64,000 nt of DNA, from positions 682,001-746,000 of the forward strand of contig NZ_JANHOF010000003.1 of assembly GCF_024498075.1 (NCBI RefSeq), in the 5' to 3' direction. The stretch is from Paenibacillus mendelii. Its GTDB lineage: Bacteria > Bacillota > Bacilli > Paenibacillales > Paenibacillaceae. The notes beneath the pieces are model-generated. The model was not told where the DNA came from, searched no databases, and saw nothing but the letters and a program-made list of their open reading frames with translations. Position 1 is the stretch's first letter, and each line of letters opens with the position of its first letter. Shown here in pieces: positions 16,983 to 24,588 of the stretch. Position numbers and translations under genes: made by a program.

Positions 16983-17816
16983 ATGGATATCCGTTATGCA
17001 TCCCACCCGGATGAAGTGAAGAGCTTCGATACATCGAGGCTGCGCCAGGAATTTCTGATGGAATCATTATTCGTACCGAATGAATTGACGCTTACATATA
17101 CCCATGTGGACCGATTTATCGTCGGAGGCGTGCTGCCGATGGGTCAAGCCGTGCTGCTGGAAGCGGACAAGAAGGAGATGGGTGCCGACTTTTTCCTCGA
17201 GCGCCGGGAGATCGGTATTATCAACATTGGCGGCAGTGGAACGGTATCCGTTGACGGCACGATTTACAGTATGGACTCCAAGGATGGTTTATATATTGGG
17301 CTTGGAGCTCGTGAAGTCGCCTTCACAAGTGATAACCCAAACGAGCCGGCGAAATTCTACTTGAACTCGGCTCCCGCCCACCGGACGTATCTGACGGTGA
17401 AGATCGCGATCAGTGAAGCATCCCCTAATCATCTGGGCAGCATCTCCAATTCGAATGAACGCACGATTTACCGTTACATCCATACGGGCGGCGTGCAGAG
17501 CTGCCAGCTTGTTATGGGCATGACGCTGCTTAAGCCGGGCAACATGTGGAACACGATGCCGTGCCATACGCACAACCGCCGTTCGGAAATTTATTTCTAC
17601 TTCGATATGCCCAGTGACGGCGTTGTCTTCCATTATATGGGCGAGCCGCAGGAAACGCGTCATCTTGTCGTGCGCAATGAACAGGCGATTATATCGCCAA
17701 GCTGGTCGATTCATAGCGGGGTAGGTACGAGCAGCTATACGTTTATTTGGGGGATGGCCGGCGAGAATCAAACATTCGAAGATATGGACGCGGTTGCCAT
17801 GAAAGATTTAAGATAG
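16983..17816 (+). CDS. kduI: 5-dehydro-4-deoxy-D-glucuronate isomerase (DKI isomerase)
   Basis: The 277-residue enzyme converts 5-keto-4-deoxyuronate, released from unsaturated pectin or glycosaminoglycan fragments, into 2,5-diketo-3-deoxygluconate, the substrate of KduD. Its length matches the family. The Zn site is visible as PCHTHNRRSE (two His and one Glu, about residues 196-205), with a further His in SIHSG near residue 245. AAAGGAG ahead of the ATG at 16983 decides the start over an in-frame codon 27 bp upstream. A good promoter precedes it, and a DeoR regulator and kduD follow on the same strand. Confidence 0.95.
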   Translation: MDIRYASHPDEVKSFDTSRLRQEFLMESLFVPNELTLTYTHVDRFIVGGVLPMGQAVLLEADKKEMGADFFLERREIGIINIGGSGTVSVDGTIYSMDSKDGLYIGLGAREVAFTSDNPNEPAKFYLNSAPAHRTYLTVKIAISEASPNHLGSISNSNERTIYRYIHTGGVQSCQLVMGMTLLKPGNMWNTMPCHTHNRRSEIYFYFDMPSDGVVFHYMGEPQETRHLVVRNEQAIISPSWSIHSGVGTSSYTFIWGMAGENQTFEDMDAVAMKDLR

Positions 17817-17840
17817 GGGAAACCAACCTAGCAGAAACGG

Positions 17841-18605
17841 ATGATTGCGATGAACCCTCTCCGAAGATACGAGAATATAATGGAAATGCTCCTTGAGCGT
17901 AAGGAAGTAACGGTTAGCGAGCTGAGTGAGCGGCTGTCCGTAACGGGCAAGACGATTCGGGAAGATCTGGCGAAGCTCGAGGAGAAAGGCCTGCTTCTGC
18001 GCGTCCATGGCGGAGCCATGCTGGCCCAAGGCGAGCAGCTTGGGATTCTGACGACTAGAGGCCCCGTCCATAAACATCAATCCGAGAAAGCGGAAGCCGC
18101 TGAACGGGCCCTCCGCTACATTGAACCCCATGACATTATCGCGCTCGACGGGGGCAGTACGACGCTTGAAATGGCAAGGCGGCTCGATAATGGGCCGCTG
18201 ACGGTCATAACCAATGATTTGAATATCATAAGCGAGCTGGTACGCAAGGATGAGATCCGGTTAGTTGTCCCCGGCGGATACCGGGTTCGCAATATGCTTG
18301 CTGGACCAGAGGCCGTCACCTACATCCGTACGCTGAATATTAAGAAGGCTTTCATCTCCTCTACGGGCGTACATATCCAGCATGGCTTTACGATCTACAC
18401 GAATGATCTGATCGATTATAAGCGGGCGATCATCGAAACGAGCGCGGCGGTCTACGCCGTCGTCGATCATTATAAATTTGGCCAATCCGCGCTGCGGACG
18501 TTCGCTGGTTTATCTGAAGTTTCACGAATTCTAACCGATAGCGGATGCGATCCGGAGACGGCGGCAGCATTCCGGGCAGCCGGAATCGAAGTGGAATATG
18601 AATGA
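17841..18605 (+). CDS. DeoR family transcriptional regulator
   Basis: A 254-residue DeoR-type repressor. The N-terminal winged helix (about 5-60) reads VTVSELSERLSVTGKTIRED, the usual DeoR recognition segment. The C-terminal DeoRC sugar-phosphate-sensing domain (about 75-235) starts with the phosphate-binding DIIALDGGSTTLEMARRL. It lies between kduI and kduD with gaps of 24 and 15 bp, so it is almost certainly part of that operon and its regulator. The inducer would be a downstream phosphorylated intermediate such as KDG-6-phosphate; this is inferred. The Shine-Dalgarno is weak, and a second ATG lies 9 bp downstream. Confidence 0.9.
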   Translation: MIAMNPLRRYENIMEMLLERKEVTVSELSERLSVTGKTIREDLAKLEEKGLLLRVHGGAMLAQGEQLGILTTRGPVHKHQSEKAEAAERALRYIEPHDIIALDGGSTTLEMARRLDNGPLTVITNDLNIISELVRKDEIRLVVPGGYRVRNMLAGPEAVTYIRTLNIKKAFISSTGVHIQHGFTIYTNDLIDYKRAIIETSAAVYAVVDHYKFGQSALRTFAGLSEVSRILTDSGCDPETAAAFRAAGIEVEYE

Positions 18606-18620
18606 AGAGGTGCGATAATA

Positions 18621-19373
18621 ATGAATTTATTTGATCTCACGGGTAAACGCGCTCTAGTTACCGGTGCCTCCGGCGGTCTCGGACAAGCGATCGCGATCGG
18701 ACTGGCTGAAGCCGGTGCCGATGTTGTCGCTGTCTCCTCCTCAGAGAGCCGTGAAACCGTAGACAAGATCCGGTCACTCGGCAGACAGGCGCAGTTCATT
18801 GCAGCCGATCTCGGCAAGGAAGAGCTGCTGGAAGGCGTCGTAACGGAAGCGATCGGTCTGTTTGGCGGAATTGATATTCTCATAAACAATGCAGGCATCA
18901 TTCGCCGTACGCCAGCGGCGGATCACAAGCGCCAGGACTGGCATGATGTCATGGCGCTTAACCTGGACTCGGTCTTCTTTCTCTGTCAGCTGCTCGGCAA
19001 TCATATGCTGGAGCGGGGAAGCGGTAAGATTATTAACATCGCTTCCGTGCTTACGTTTCAAGGTGGGGTTAACGTGCCGGGGTATACGGCCAGCAAACAT
19101 GGAATAGCCGGTATTACGAAGGCCTTGGCCAATGAATGGGCTGGACGCGGCATCCAAATCAATGCCATCGCTCCAGGATACATGACAACGAACAATACAG
19201 CTCCGATCATAGCGGATGAGAAGCGTTATAAGTCCATCACTGAGCGCATTCCGGCAGGACGCTGGGGAGCACCGGCCGATATGAAGGGTCCTGCCGTCTT
19301 CCTGTCCTCATCAGCTTCCGATTATATGAATGGTCATGTTCTCTGCGTAGATGGCGGATGGATGGCCAGATAG
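18621..19373 (+). CDS. kduD: 2-deoxy-D-gluconate 3-dehydrogenase (KduD, SDR)
   Basis: The 250-residue short-chain dehydrogenase reduces 2,5-diketo-3-deoxygluconate to 2-keto-3-deoxygluconate. It starts with FDLTGKRALVTGASGGLGQ (cofactor site about 12-19), has NNAG near 90, and the catalytic Ser...YTASKHG near 142-160. Sequences such as GIQINAIAPGYMTTNNT and the ending DGGWMAR are characteristic of KduD. GAAGAGG precedes the ATG. The partner enzyme KduI is two genes upstream. KDG kinase and aldolase are not in the window. Confidence 0.93.
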   Translation: MNLFDLTGKRALVTGASGGLGQAIAIGLAEAGADVVAVSSSESRETVDKIRSLGRQAQFIAADLGKEELLEGVVTEAIGLFGGIDILINNAGIIRRTPAADHKRQDWHDVMALNLDSVFFLCQLLGNHMLERGSGKIINIASVLTFQGGVNVPGYTASKHGIAGITKALANEWAGRGIQINAIAPGYMTTNNTAPIIADEKRYKSITERIPAGRWGAPADMKGPAVFLSSSASDYMNGHVLCVDGGWMAR

Positions 19374-19407
19374 GAGTATAGTTTACGAAACATAATCGTG
19401 TAAACTT

Positions 19408-19435
19408 GGCCGCCCTCATCTCGAGGCGGCCTTTC
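19408..19435 (+). terminator. Intrinsic terminator after kduD
   Basis: GGCCGCC (19408-19414) pairs with GGCGGCC (19425-19431), then TTTCT. A weaker AGTTTAC/GTAAACT inverted repeat lies just before it. Confidence 0.7.
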
Positions 19436-19519
19436 TGATCGATAGGGAACCTTTGCCAACATTTTGACAATACGCTATAGTTGTTTCATCCGGGTTGAAT
19501 CGAGGTGGCTTTAGGCCCA

Positions 19520-20965
19520 ATGTCACTGTACCAGAATGCATACGCGATTATTATCCTTCTAAACTTACTGTTTGCTGTGGCAGTCGTCTTCCTGGAACGT
19601 CGTAATGTCGGCGTCACTTGGGCATGGCTGATGATCCTTCTCTTTCTGCCTATTGTCGGTTTTGCACTCTACCTGCTGTTCGGACAAAACCTGAGCAAGG
19701 TCAAGCTGTACAAGATAAGCAAGCTGATTAGCCGGGATATTAAAGCAATCGTGGAGGGGCAGCGCAGAGCTTATCTCCATAATGAAATCGAGTTCAAGGA
19801 TCCGGCAATGCTTCCTTACCGCGATATGGTCTATATGAACTTAACGAGCGGCTATGCTTTGTACACGCAGGACAATGATGTTCATATCTTTACAGATGGC
19901 AATGACAAATTCGAGGCTCTTCTACAATCGATTGCGGAGGCCAAATCCCATATTCATCTCATGTATTACATTGTAAGAGATGATGCCATCGGGCAGAGGC
20001 TGATAAAGGCATTGGTAGCCAAAGCCGAGGAAGGCGTCGAGGTACGGTTTCTGTATGACGCCATCGGAAGCTGGCATCTTCGCAGTCAATATTTCAGTCC
20101 TCTCATACATGCCGGGGGGAAGGTAGCGGCGTTCTTTCCTTCGAAAATTCTCTATCTGAACATACGGGTTAATTACCGGAACCACCGGAAGCTCGCCATT
20201 ATAGATGGGGAGATTGGCTATATTGGCGGATTTAACGTGGGCGATGAATATTTGAGTCTCGACAAGCGATTCGGTTATTGGCGAGATACGCATCTGCGGA
20301 TTAGCGGCAGTGCCGTGCTCCAGATGCAGGCGCTCTTTTTCCTGGATTGGAATTTGGCCTCTGAGGTGCCAATCCCGGAGGACTACGACTATTTTCCCGT
20401 CGGCCCTGCTCAAGGTAACGTCGGAATACAGATCGTCTCGAGCGGACCGAACAATTCCGAGGAACAGATTAAGAATGCGTACATCAAAATGATTCATGCT
20501 GCAAAAAAGAGCATCTGCATTCAAACGCCTTACTTCATTCCTGACGAAAGCGTGCTGACAGCATTACGGCTGGCAGCTCTATCCGGCGTAGAGGTCTTCC
20601 TGATGCTGCCGAGCAAGCCGGACCATAAGATGGTCTACTGGGCTTCGTTCTCTTATCTGGGTGATTTGCTCGAGGCGGGCGGAAGATGCTTATTGTATGA
20701 GAAAGGCTTCCTTCACGCCAAGTCGATTGTAGTAGACGGGTTGATTGCTTCGATTGGCACGGCGAATGTCGATATTCGCAGCTTCAAGTTGAACTTTGAG
20801 GCGAATGCCATCATCTATGATAGCAAGACGGCTGCCGAACTCCAGCACATTTTCGATCATGACCGGGTATATAGCCGTGAGCTGACTTTAGCGGAATACA
20901 GTGCAAGATCGCGCATGCAGCGAATCAAGGAATCCTTCACGCGTCTCCTATCACCGATCTTGTAG
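19520..20965 (+). CDS. cls: Cardiolipin synthase (phospholipase D family)
   Basis: The 481-residue membrane enzyme condenses two phosphatidylglycerol molecules into cardiolipin. Two N-terminal membrane segments (about 5-25 and 33-55) match the nuclease-N/PLDN domain, and the two HKD motifs appear as NHRKLAIIDG (near residue 219) and HAKSIVVDG (near 398). An in-frame GTG lies 15 bp upstream, but GAGGTGG is spaced 11 bases before the ATG at 19520. It has its own transcription unit between two terminators. B. subtilis-like genomes often carry several cls paralogues, so this need not be the main one. Confidence 0.93.
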   Translation: MSLYQNAYAIIILLNLLFAVAVVFLERRNVGVTWAWLMILLFLPIVGFALYLLFGQNLSKVKLYKISKLISRDIKAIVEGQRRAYLHNEIEFKDPAMLPYRDMVYMNLTSGYALYTQDNDVHIFTDGNDKFEALLQSIAEAKSHIHLMYYIVRDDAIGQRLIKALVAKAEEGVEVRFLYDAIGSWHLRSQYFSPLIHAGGKVAAFFPSKILYLNIRVNYRNHRKLAIIDGEIGYIGGFNVGDEYLSLDKRFGYWRDTHLRISGSAVLQMQALFFLDWNLASEVPIPEDYDYFPVGPAQGNVGIQIVSSGPNNSEEQIKNAYIKMIHAAKKSICIQTPYFIPDESVLTALRLAALSGVEVFLMLPSKPDHKMVYWASFSYLGDLLEAGGRCLLYEKGFLHAKSIVVDGLIASIGTANVDIRSFKLNFEANAIIYDSKTAAELQHIFDHDRVYSRELTLAEYSARSRMQRIKESFTRLLSPIL

Positions 20966-21016
20966 CGGCTCAGCAGGATGGATCTTGTTCTCCCGTAAAG
21001 GGATTTTACTTGCCTT

Positions 21017-21049
21017 AAGACTGCCGGGACAGTTATATCCGGCAGTCTT
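21017..21049 (+). terminator. Intrinsic terminator after cls
   Basis: AAGACTGCCGG (21017-21027) pairs perfectly with CCGGCAGTCTT (21039-21049), then ATTC. Confidence 0.85.
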
Positions 21050-21097
21050 ATTCGTGCTGTGGCTGACCTCGGCATTCTAACAAAAAGGCGTTTACAT

Positions 21098-21126
21098 TTG
21101 ATCACCCATTTTATATTATATATAAT
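21098..21126 (+). promoter_or_regulatory. Predicted sigma-A promoter of the gntR-type gene
   Basis: TTGATC (21098-21103) and TATAAT (21121-21126) are 17 bases apart, in a strongly AT-rich stretch 91 bp before the ATG. Confidence 0.6.
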
Positions 21127-21216
21127 ACATAAACAAAATATAGACATGTACGATTTATTAGCGATATTGTCCGATCCCAATATGTATTCTGTGAGAAATA
21201 GAGGTTGATAGGTAAG

Positions 21217-21915
21217 ATGGAGAAATTTACGAAACCGCATGTATTGACGAAGCAAAGTATTAGTGGAGACCTGGTAGAACTGATCAAAAATCAAATATTA
21301 GAAGGTGATCTGAATCCCGGCGATCGAATCGTGGAGACGAAGCTGGCCAAGGATTATGGAATCAGCCAGACACCCGTTCGCGAGGCGATCCGCCAATTGT
21401 CAGGGGAAGGCATCATTATAATCGTCCCGAATAAAGGGCCGATGGTGCGCGATTTTCATATGAAAGACGTGTTTGAAATTTATTCGCTGCGGGCGGTCTA
21501 TGAAGGATTGGCGATCCGAATAGCCGTTATGAAGGCGACCGATGAGGATATCCTGTCTTTGCAGGATTTCTATGAACAAATGAAAGTGAAGGTTCACGAC
21601 GATTCGATCCCTTCACTGCTCCAGGATTCCCTGCACATCCATCAGACGATCATCGAGCTCTCTTCGCATGAACGTCTCATTGCCATGTACAGAACGATTT
21701 CATTCCAGATCGCGCTTGTGAATCGTATTCTGGGCAGCGCTTCAACGAAGGAGAAGGAGATCGAGCAGCACTTGGAGCTGATCGAAGCATTAAGCAAGCG
21801 GGATCCGGATGAAGCGGAGAAAGTGATGCGCAGCCATATCTACCGCTCGTATTGTGAATATGCCGATATGAAGAAAGGGCCTGACGATGAATTTGACAAC
21901 CGGGCCTGGTTCTAG
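21217..21915 (+). CDS. GntR family transcriptional regulator (FadR subfamily)
   Basis: A 232-residue regulator with an N-terminal GntR winged helix (about 12-75: ILEGDLNPGDRIVETKLA, then SQTPVREAIRQLSGEG) and a C-terminal all-helical FCD domain (about 85-215). The FCD domain has the metal- and ligand-binding residues expected in HIHQTIIELSSHERLI and the His of MRSHIYRSY. FCD-type GntR regulators usually respond to sugar acids or other carboxylates. The ATG at 21217 is preferred over an in-frame TTG 12 bp upstream because GAGG lies 12 bases before it. It leads a cluster of catabolic genes reaching 28.3 kb and is the likely regulator. Confidence 0.88.
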   Translation: MEKFTKPHVLTKQSISGDLVELIKNQILEGDLNPGDRIVETKLAKDYGISQTPVREAIRQLSGEGIIIIVPNKGPMVRDFHMKDVFEIYSLRAVYEGLAIRIAVMKATDEDILSLQDFYEQMKVKVHDDSIPSLLQDSLHIHQTIIELSSHERLIAMYRTISFQIALVNRILGSASTKEKEIEQHLELIEALSKRDPDEAEKVMRSHIYRSYCEYADMKKGPDDEFDNRAWF

Positions 21916-21945
21916 AGGAGCACCTGGTTCTATAGCGGGCGGAAA

Positions 21946-21963
21946 CTCCCCTCTTTAGGGGAG
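21946..21963. repeat. Short hairpin after the gntR-type gene
   Basis: CTCCCCT pairs with AGGGGAG around CTTT. No T-run follows, so termination is doubtful. The remaining 244 bp up to the next gene show no recognised element. Confidence 0.4.
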
Positions 21964-22207
21964 GGCATGCATCGGTCAACGCCTATCTGACGTCGAGAAG
22001 CGACAGGCCTGGCGGGCGGGAGAACCATGCACTCATCAAGCTTTAGTAATGGAAGCGCTATTAATGTAAATTTGTGCGGATTTCTTTGCAGGTATAGCAA
22101 GGGTGGCAGGCGAATATATGAAGGCGAATCAGTCTTGTTAACAATTGAGGCGGAGAGCTGGGAAACCATTAGTTGAACAACATTTTGCTGCGAAGAAAGG
22201 TTGGATG

Positions 22208-23185
22208 ATGAGCATGAGTTTGAAGATTGGATTCATTGGGGTAGGCGGAATTGCCTCTCTCCATATTGAAAGCTTGAAGAAAATCGAAGATGCGGAGATT
22301 GTATCGATCTTCGATGTGAACAGGGAGAACGCAAGCAAAGCTGCCGAGAGTACCGGAGCGCAGGTGATGGATAGCGCGGAGGATGTTCTGGACCCAAGCC
22401 GGATCGATGCCGTGTTTATTTGTACGCCGCAGTTCGCAAGGGGGAATCTGGAGGAGCTTGCCGCAACGCGCGGTATTCACCTGTTCGTGGAGAAGCCGCT
22501 CGGACTGAATATGGAAGATGTACGCCGGAAAGAACGCATCATTCTAGATGCCGGAATCATTCATTCGGTCGGCTATTGTCTCCGTTACCTGGATACGGTC
22601 CAGCAGGCGAAAGCTTACTTGCACGGGCGTCAAGCCCATCTGATCCAAGCCTACCGGTTTGGAGGCTCGCATCCCGCGCAATGGTGGCATCAGCTCGATA
22701 TGTCCGGGGGGCATCTGGTGGATGCCGTGACGCATCAGGTGGATATGATCCGTTATTTGGCTGGCGAATTCCATGAGGTCGAAGCCAAATTTGGACGCGT
22801 CTCCTTCGATGCTCAGCAGAAGCAAGGAACAATTTATGATGCGGGCTCGATTACGTTCTCGATGGAGCAGGGCACGATTGGCAGTATCACGGAATCTTGC
22901 TTCTCCGTCCATCATTCCGCATCGGATGTCAAATTGTTCGGTCCGGATTTCTTCGTTCATCTGAGCAATAACGGCTTTACCTTAACCATCGTAGACGAGA
23001 ATCAGAATGAGACGATGACTTCTACAATGGAGCCTTATTTCGAGCAATGCAAGACGTTTATCGATGCGATCGCACGCAACACGCAAGAATCGATCTTGAG
23101 CAGCTACAGCGATGCTGCGCGCACGCTCGCCGTTACACTGGCAGCGAACCAATCGTCGTTGGAACATACAGCGCTTCAGCTCTAA
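22208..23185 (+). CDS. Gfo/Idh/MocA family oxidoreductase
   Basis: A 325-residue NAD(P)-dependent dehydrogenase with Rossmann motif IGFIGVGGIASLH (about 6-18), FVEKPLGLNMED (catalytic-site Lys-Pro near 96) and the substrate-site segment GGHLVDAVTHQVDMIRYLAG near 165-184, which contains the family His. The frame opens 63 bp further upstream, but AAAGG at 22196-22200 favours the ATG at 22208; 22205 is equally in frame. It is followed by RidA and MBL genes. A cluster of dehydrogenase, RidA and hydrolase suggests breakdown of an amino- or keto-sugar, but no substrate can be named. Confidence 0.87.
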   Translation: MSMSLKIGFIGVGGIASLHIESLKKIEDAEIVSIFDVNRENASKAAESTGAQVMDSAEDVLDPSRIDAVFICTPQFARGNLEELAATRGIHLFVEKPLGLNMEDVRRKERIILDAGIIHSVGYCLRYLDTVQQAKAYLHGRQAHLIQAYRFGGSHPAQWWHQLDMSGGHLVDAVTHQVDMIRYLAGEFHEVEAKFGRVSFDAQQKQGTIYDAGSITFSMEQGTIGSITESCFSVHHSASDVKLFGPDFFVHLSNNGFTLTIVDENQNETMTSTMEPYFEQCKTFIDAIARNTQESILSSYSDAARTLAVTLAANQSSLEHTALQL

Positions 23186-23236
23186 TACGAATACGATGAA
23201 TTAGGCTTAGGCCGGATCAGAGGGAGTGAAGGATTA

Positions 23237-23626
23237 ATGAGGAAAGAAATCATTAAGACGGACAAAGTACCGGTACCGAGCGGGAAATATTCGCAGGCCG
23301 TCAAGCTTGGCGATATGGTGTATGTAGCGGGGACCTGCCCATTCGATCTCGAAACCGGAGCTGTATTGCATCCAGGGGATATTGAAAAGCAGACGCATCT
23401 GGTACTGTCCTATATCGAGGAAATATTGCGAGCGGCCGGTACTTCCCTCGAGCATGTCGTCAAAGTGACCTCCTTTATCGATGAGCTGGATGACTTCGGA
23501 ATCTATAACCAAGTATACGGGACGTTCTTCCAGGATGAGCCTCCCGCTCGAAGCACCTTCGAGATCGTGAAATTCCCTCCCGGGATGCGCGTTGAAATCG
23601 AGTGCATTGCCTATATTCCGTCATGA
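23237..23626 (+). CDS. RidA family protein (enamine/imine deaminase or related)
   Basis: A 129-residue YjgF/YER057c/UK114 family trimeric protein. The N-terminal PSGKYSQAVKLGDMVYVAG and the C-terminal PARSTFEIVKFPPGMRVEIEC are typical, and the latter keeps the Arg that anchors the substrate carboxylate in deaminating RidA proteins. Such proteins hydrolyse reactive 2-aminoacrylate-type enamines or act in specific catabolic pathways. The stop codon overlaps the start of the MBL gene (ATGA), showing translational coupling. A GAGGGAG Shine-Dalgarno precedes the ATG. Confidence 0.88.
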   Translation: MRKEIIKTDKVPVPSGKYSQAVKLGDMVYVAGTCPFDLETGAVLHPGDIEKQTHLVLSYIEEILRAAGTSLEHVVKVTSFIDELDDFGIYNQVYGTFFQDEPPARSTFEIVKFPPGMRVEIECIAYIPS

Positions 23627-24366
23627 TCAGGGTCGATGATGCCATCTATATGGTTGGCAGCGGCAAGCATGGCGCTCAGCTAAGCCATGCGACGGATTGC
23701 AACGTCTTTGTTCTGGATGGAGGGGGCGGTGAATATGCCCTTATCGATGCCGGCGGCGGCGTGGAGCCGGAGCGAATCGTTGCGAATATACAGCGTATCG
23801 GCATTAAACCGGAGCAAATTCGATATTTGCTCCTTACTCACGCTCATGGCGATCATGCGGCGGGAGCCGCCTATTTTCACCGCCAGTATGGGATGCAGGT
23901 TGCAGCTTCCGCGGAAGCTGCTCCTTGGATCGAGAACGCCGACCGTGAGAAGGTCAGCCTCAACGCGGCGATACGGGCAGGCGTGTATCCGGCGGATTAT
24001 GAATATGCGCCGTGTCCGGTGACCCGGTATCTTGCCGAGCACGATGAGGTCGTCATAGGGGATACGGTATTGCGCGTGCTCGATACACCGGGTCATGCCC
24101 GGGGGCATATCGGTTTTCTTATAGAGCGGGACGGAAGGAAGCTGCTGTTCGGCGGCGATTCTGTCTTTGCCGGAGGGAAGGTCGTTATTCAGAACATATG
24201 GGACTGCAGCATTCAGGATTATGCAGCTACAGTCGCGAAGATGCAGCAGCTACGCATCGACAGCTTGTATCCCGGGCATGGCATCTTCCTTGCTGAAGAG
24301 GCATGGAAGCATATCGATCAAGCGCATGGGTACTTCGAACGCTTGGAAATTCCGCCGAATTTATAA
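23623..24366 (+). CDS. MBL fold metallo-hydrolase
   Basis: A 247-residue metallo-beta-lactamase-fold hydrolase. The dinuclear metal site is visible as THAHGDHAAG (near residues 69-78), GHARGHIGF (near 157-165), GGDSVFAGG (near 178-186) and a final YPGHG (near 220). Members cleave thioesters, lactones, phosphodiesters or related esters. The ATG at 23623 shares bases with the RidA stop codon, which decides the start over an in-frame ATG 21 bp upstream. Its role in the cluster is unknown; a lactonase step is conceivable. Confidence 0.87.
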   Translation: MIRVDDAIYMVGSGKHGAQLSHATDCNVFVLDGGGGEYALIDAGGGVEPERIVANIQRIGIKPEQIRYLLLTHAHGDHAAGAAYFHRQYGMQVAASAEAAPWIENADREKVSLNAAIRAGVYPADYEYAPCPVTRYLAEHDEVVIGDTVLRVLDTPGHARGHIGFLIERDGRKLLFGGDSVFAGGKVVIQNIWDCSIQDYAATVAKMQQLRIDSLYPGHGIFLAEEAWKHIDQAHGYFERLEIPPNL

Positions 24367-24588
24367 TTGCCCGCGAGTGGACTGTACAGAAGGAGCGCAC
24401 ACGGTTGTGTCTTCGCCGATGCGATCGTGGCCTCACGTAAGTACGGACGCGATATTGCGCCAGGTGAATAGTTCACTGCAGCAGCATAAGTGAGTGCACA
24501 GGTAGTTAAGCGGTATATCAAGAATCTAGAGATGAACGCCGATGTCAGGCGCAGATTCTGACCTTATCGGCTAATGGAGGCTTCGGGA

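Noticed and set aside
19464-19481. TTGACA as the -35 of a cls promoter
   Set aside because: No acceptable -10 box lies 16-18 bases downstream; the TATAGT nearby is too close.
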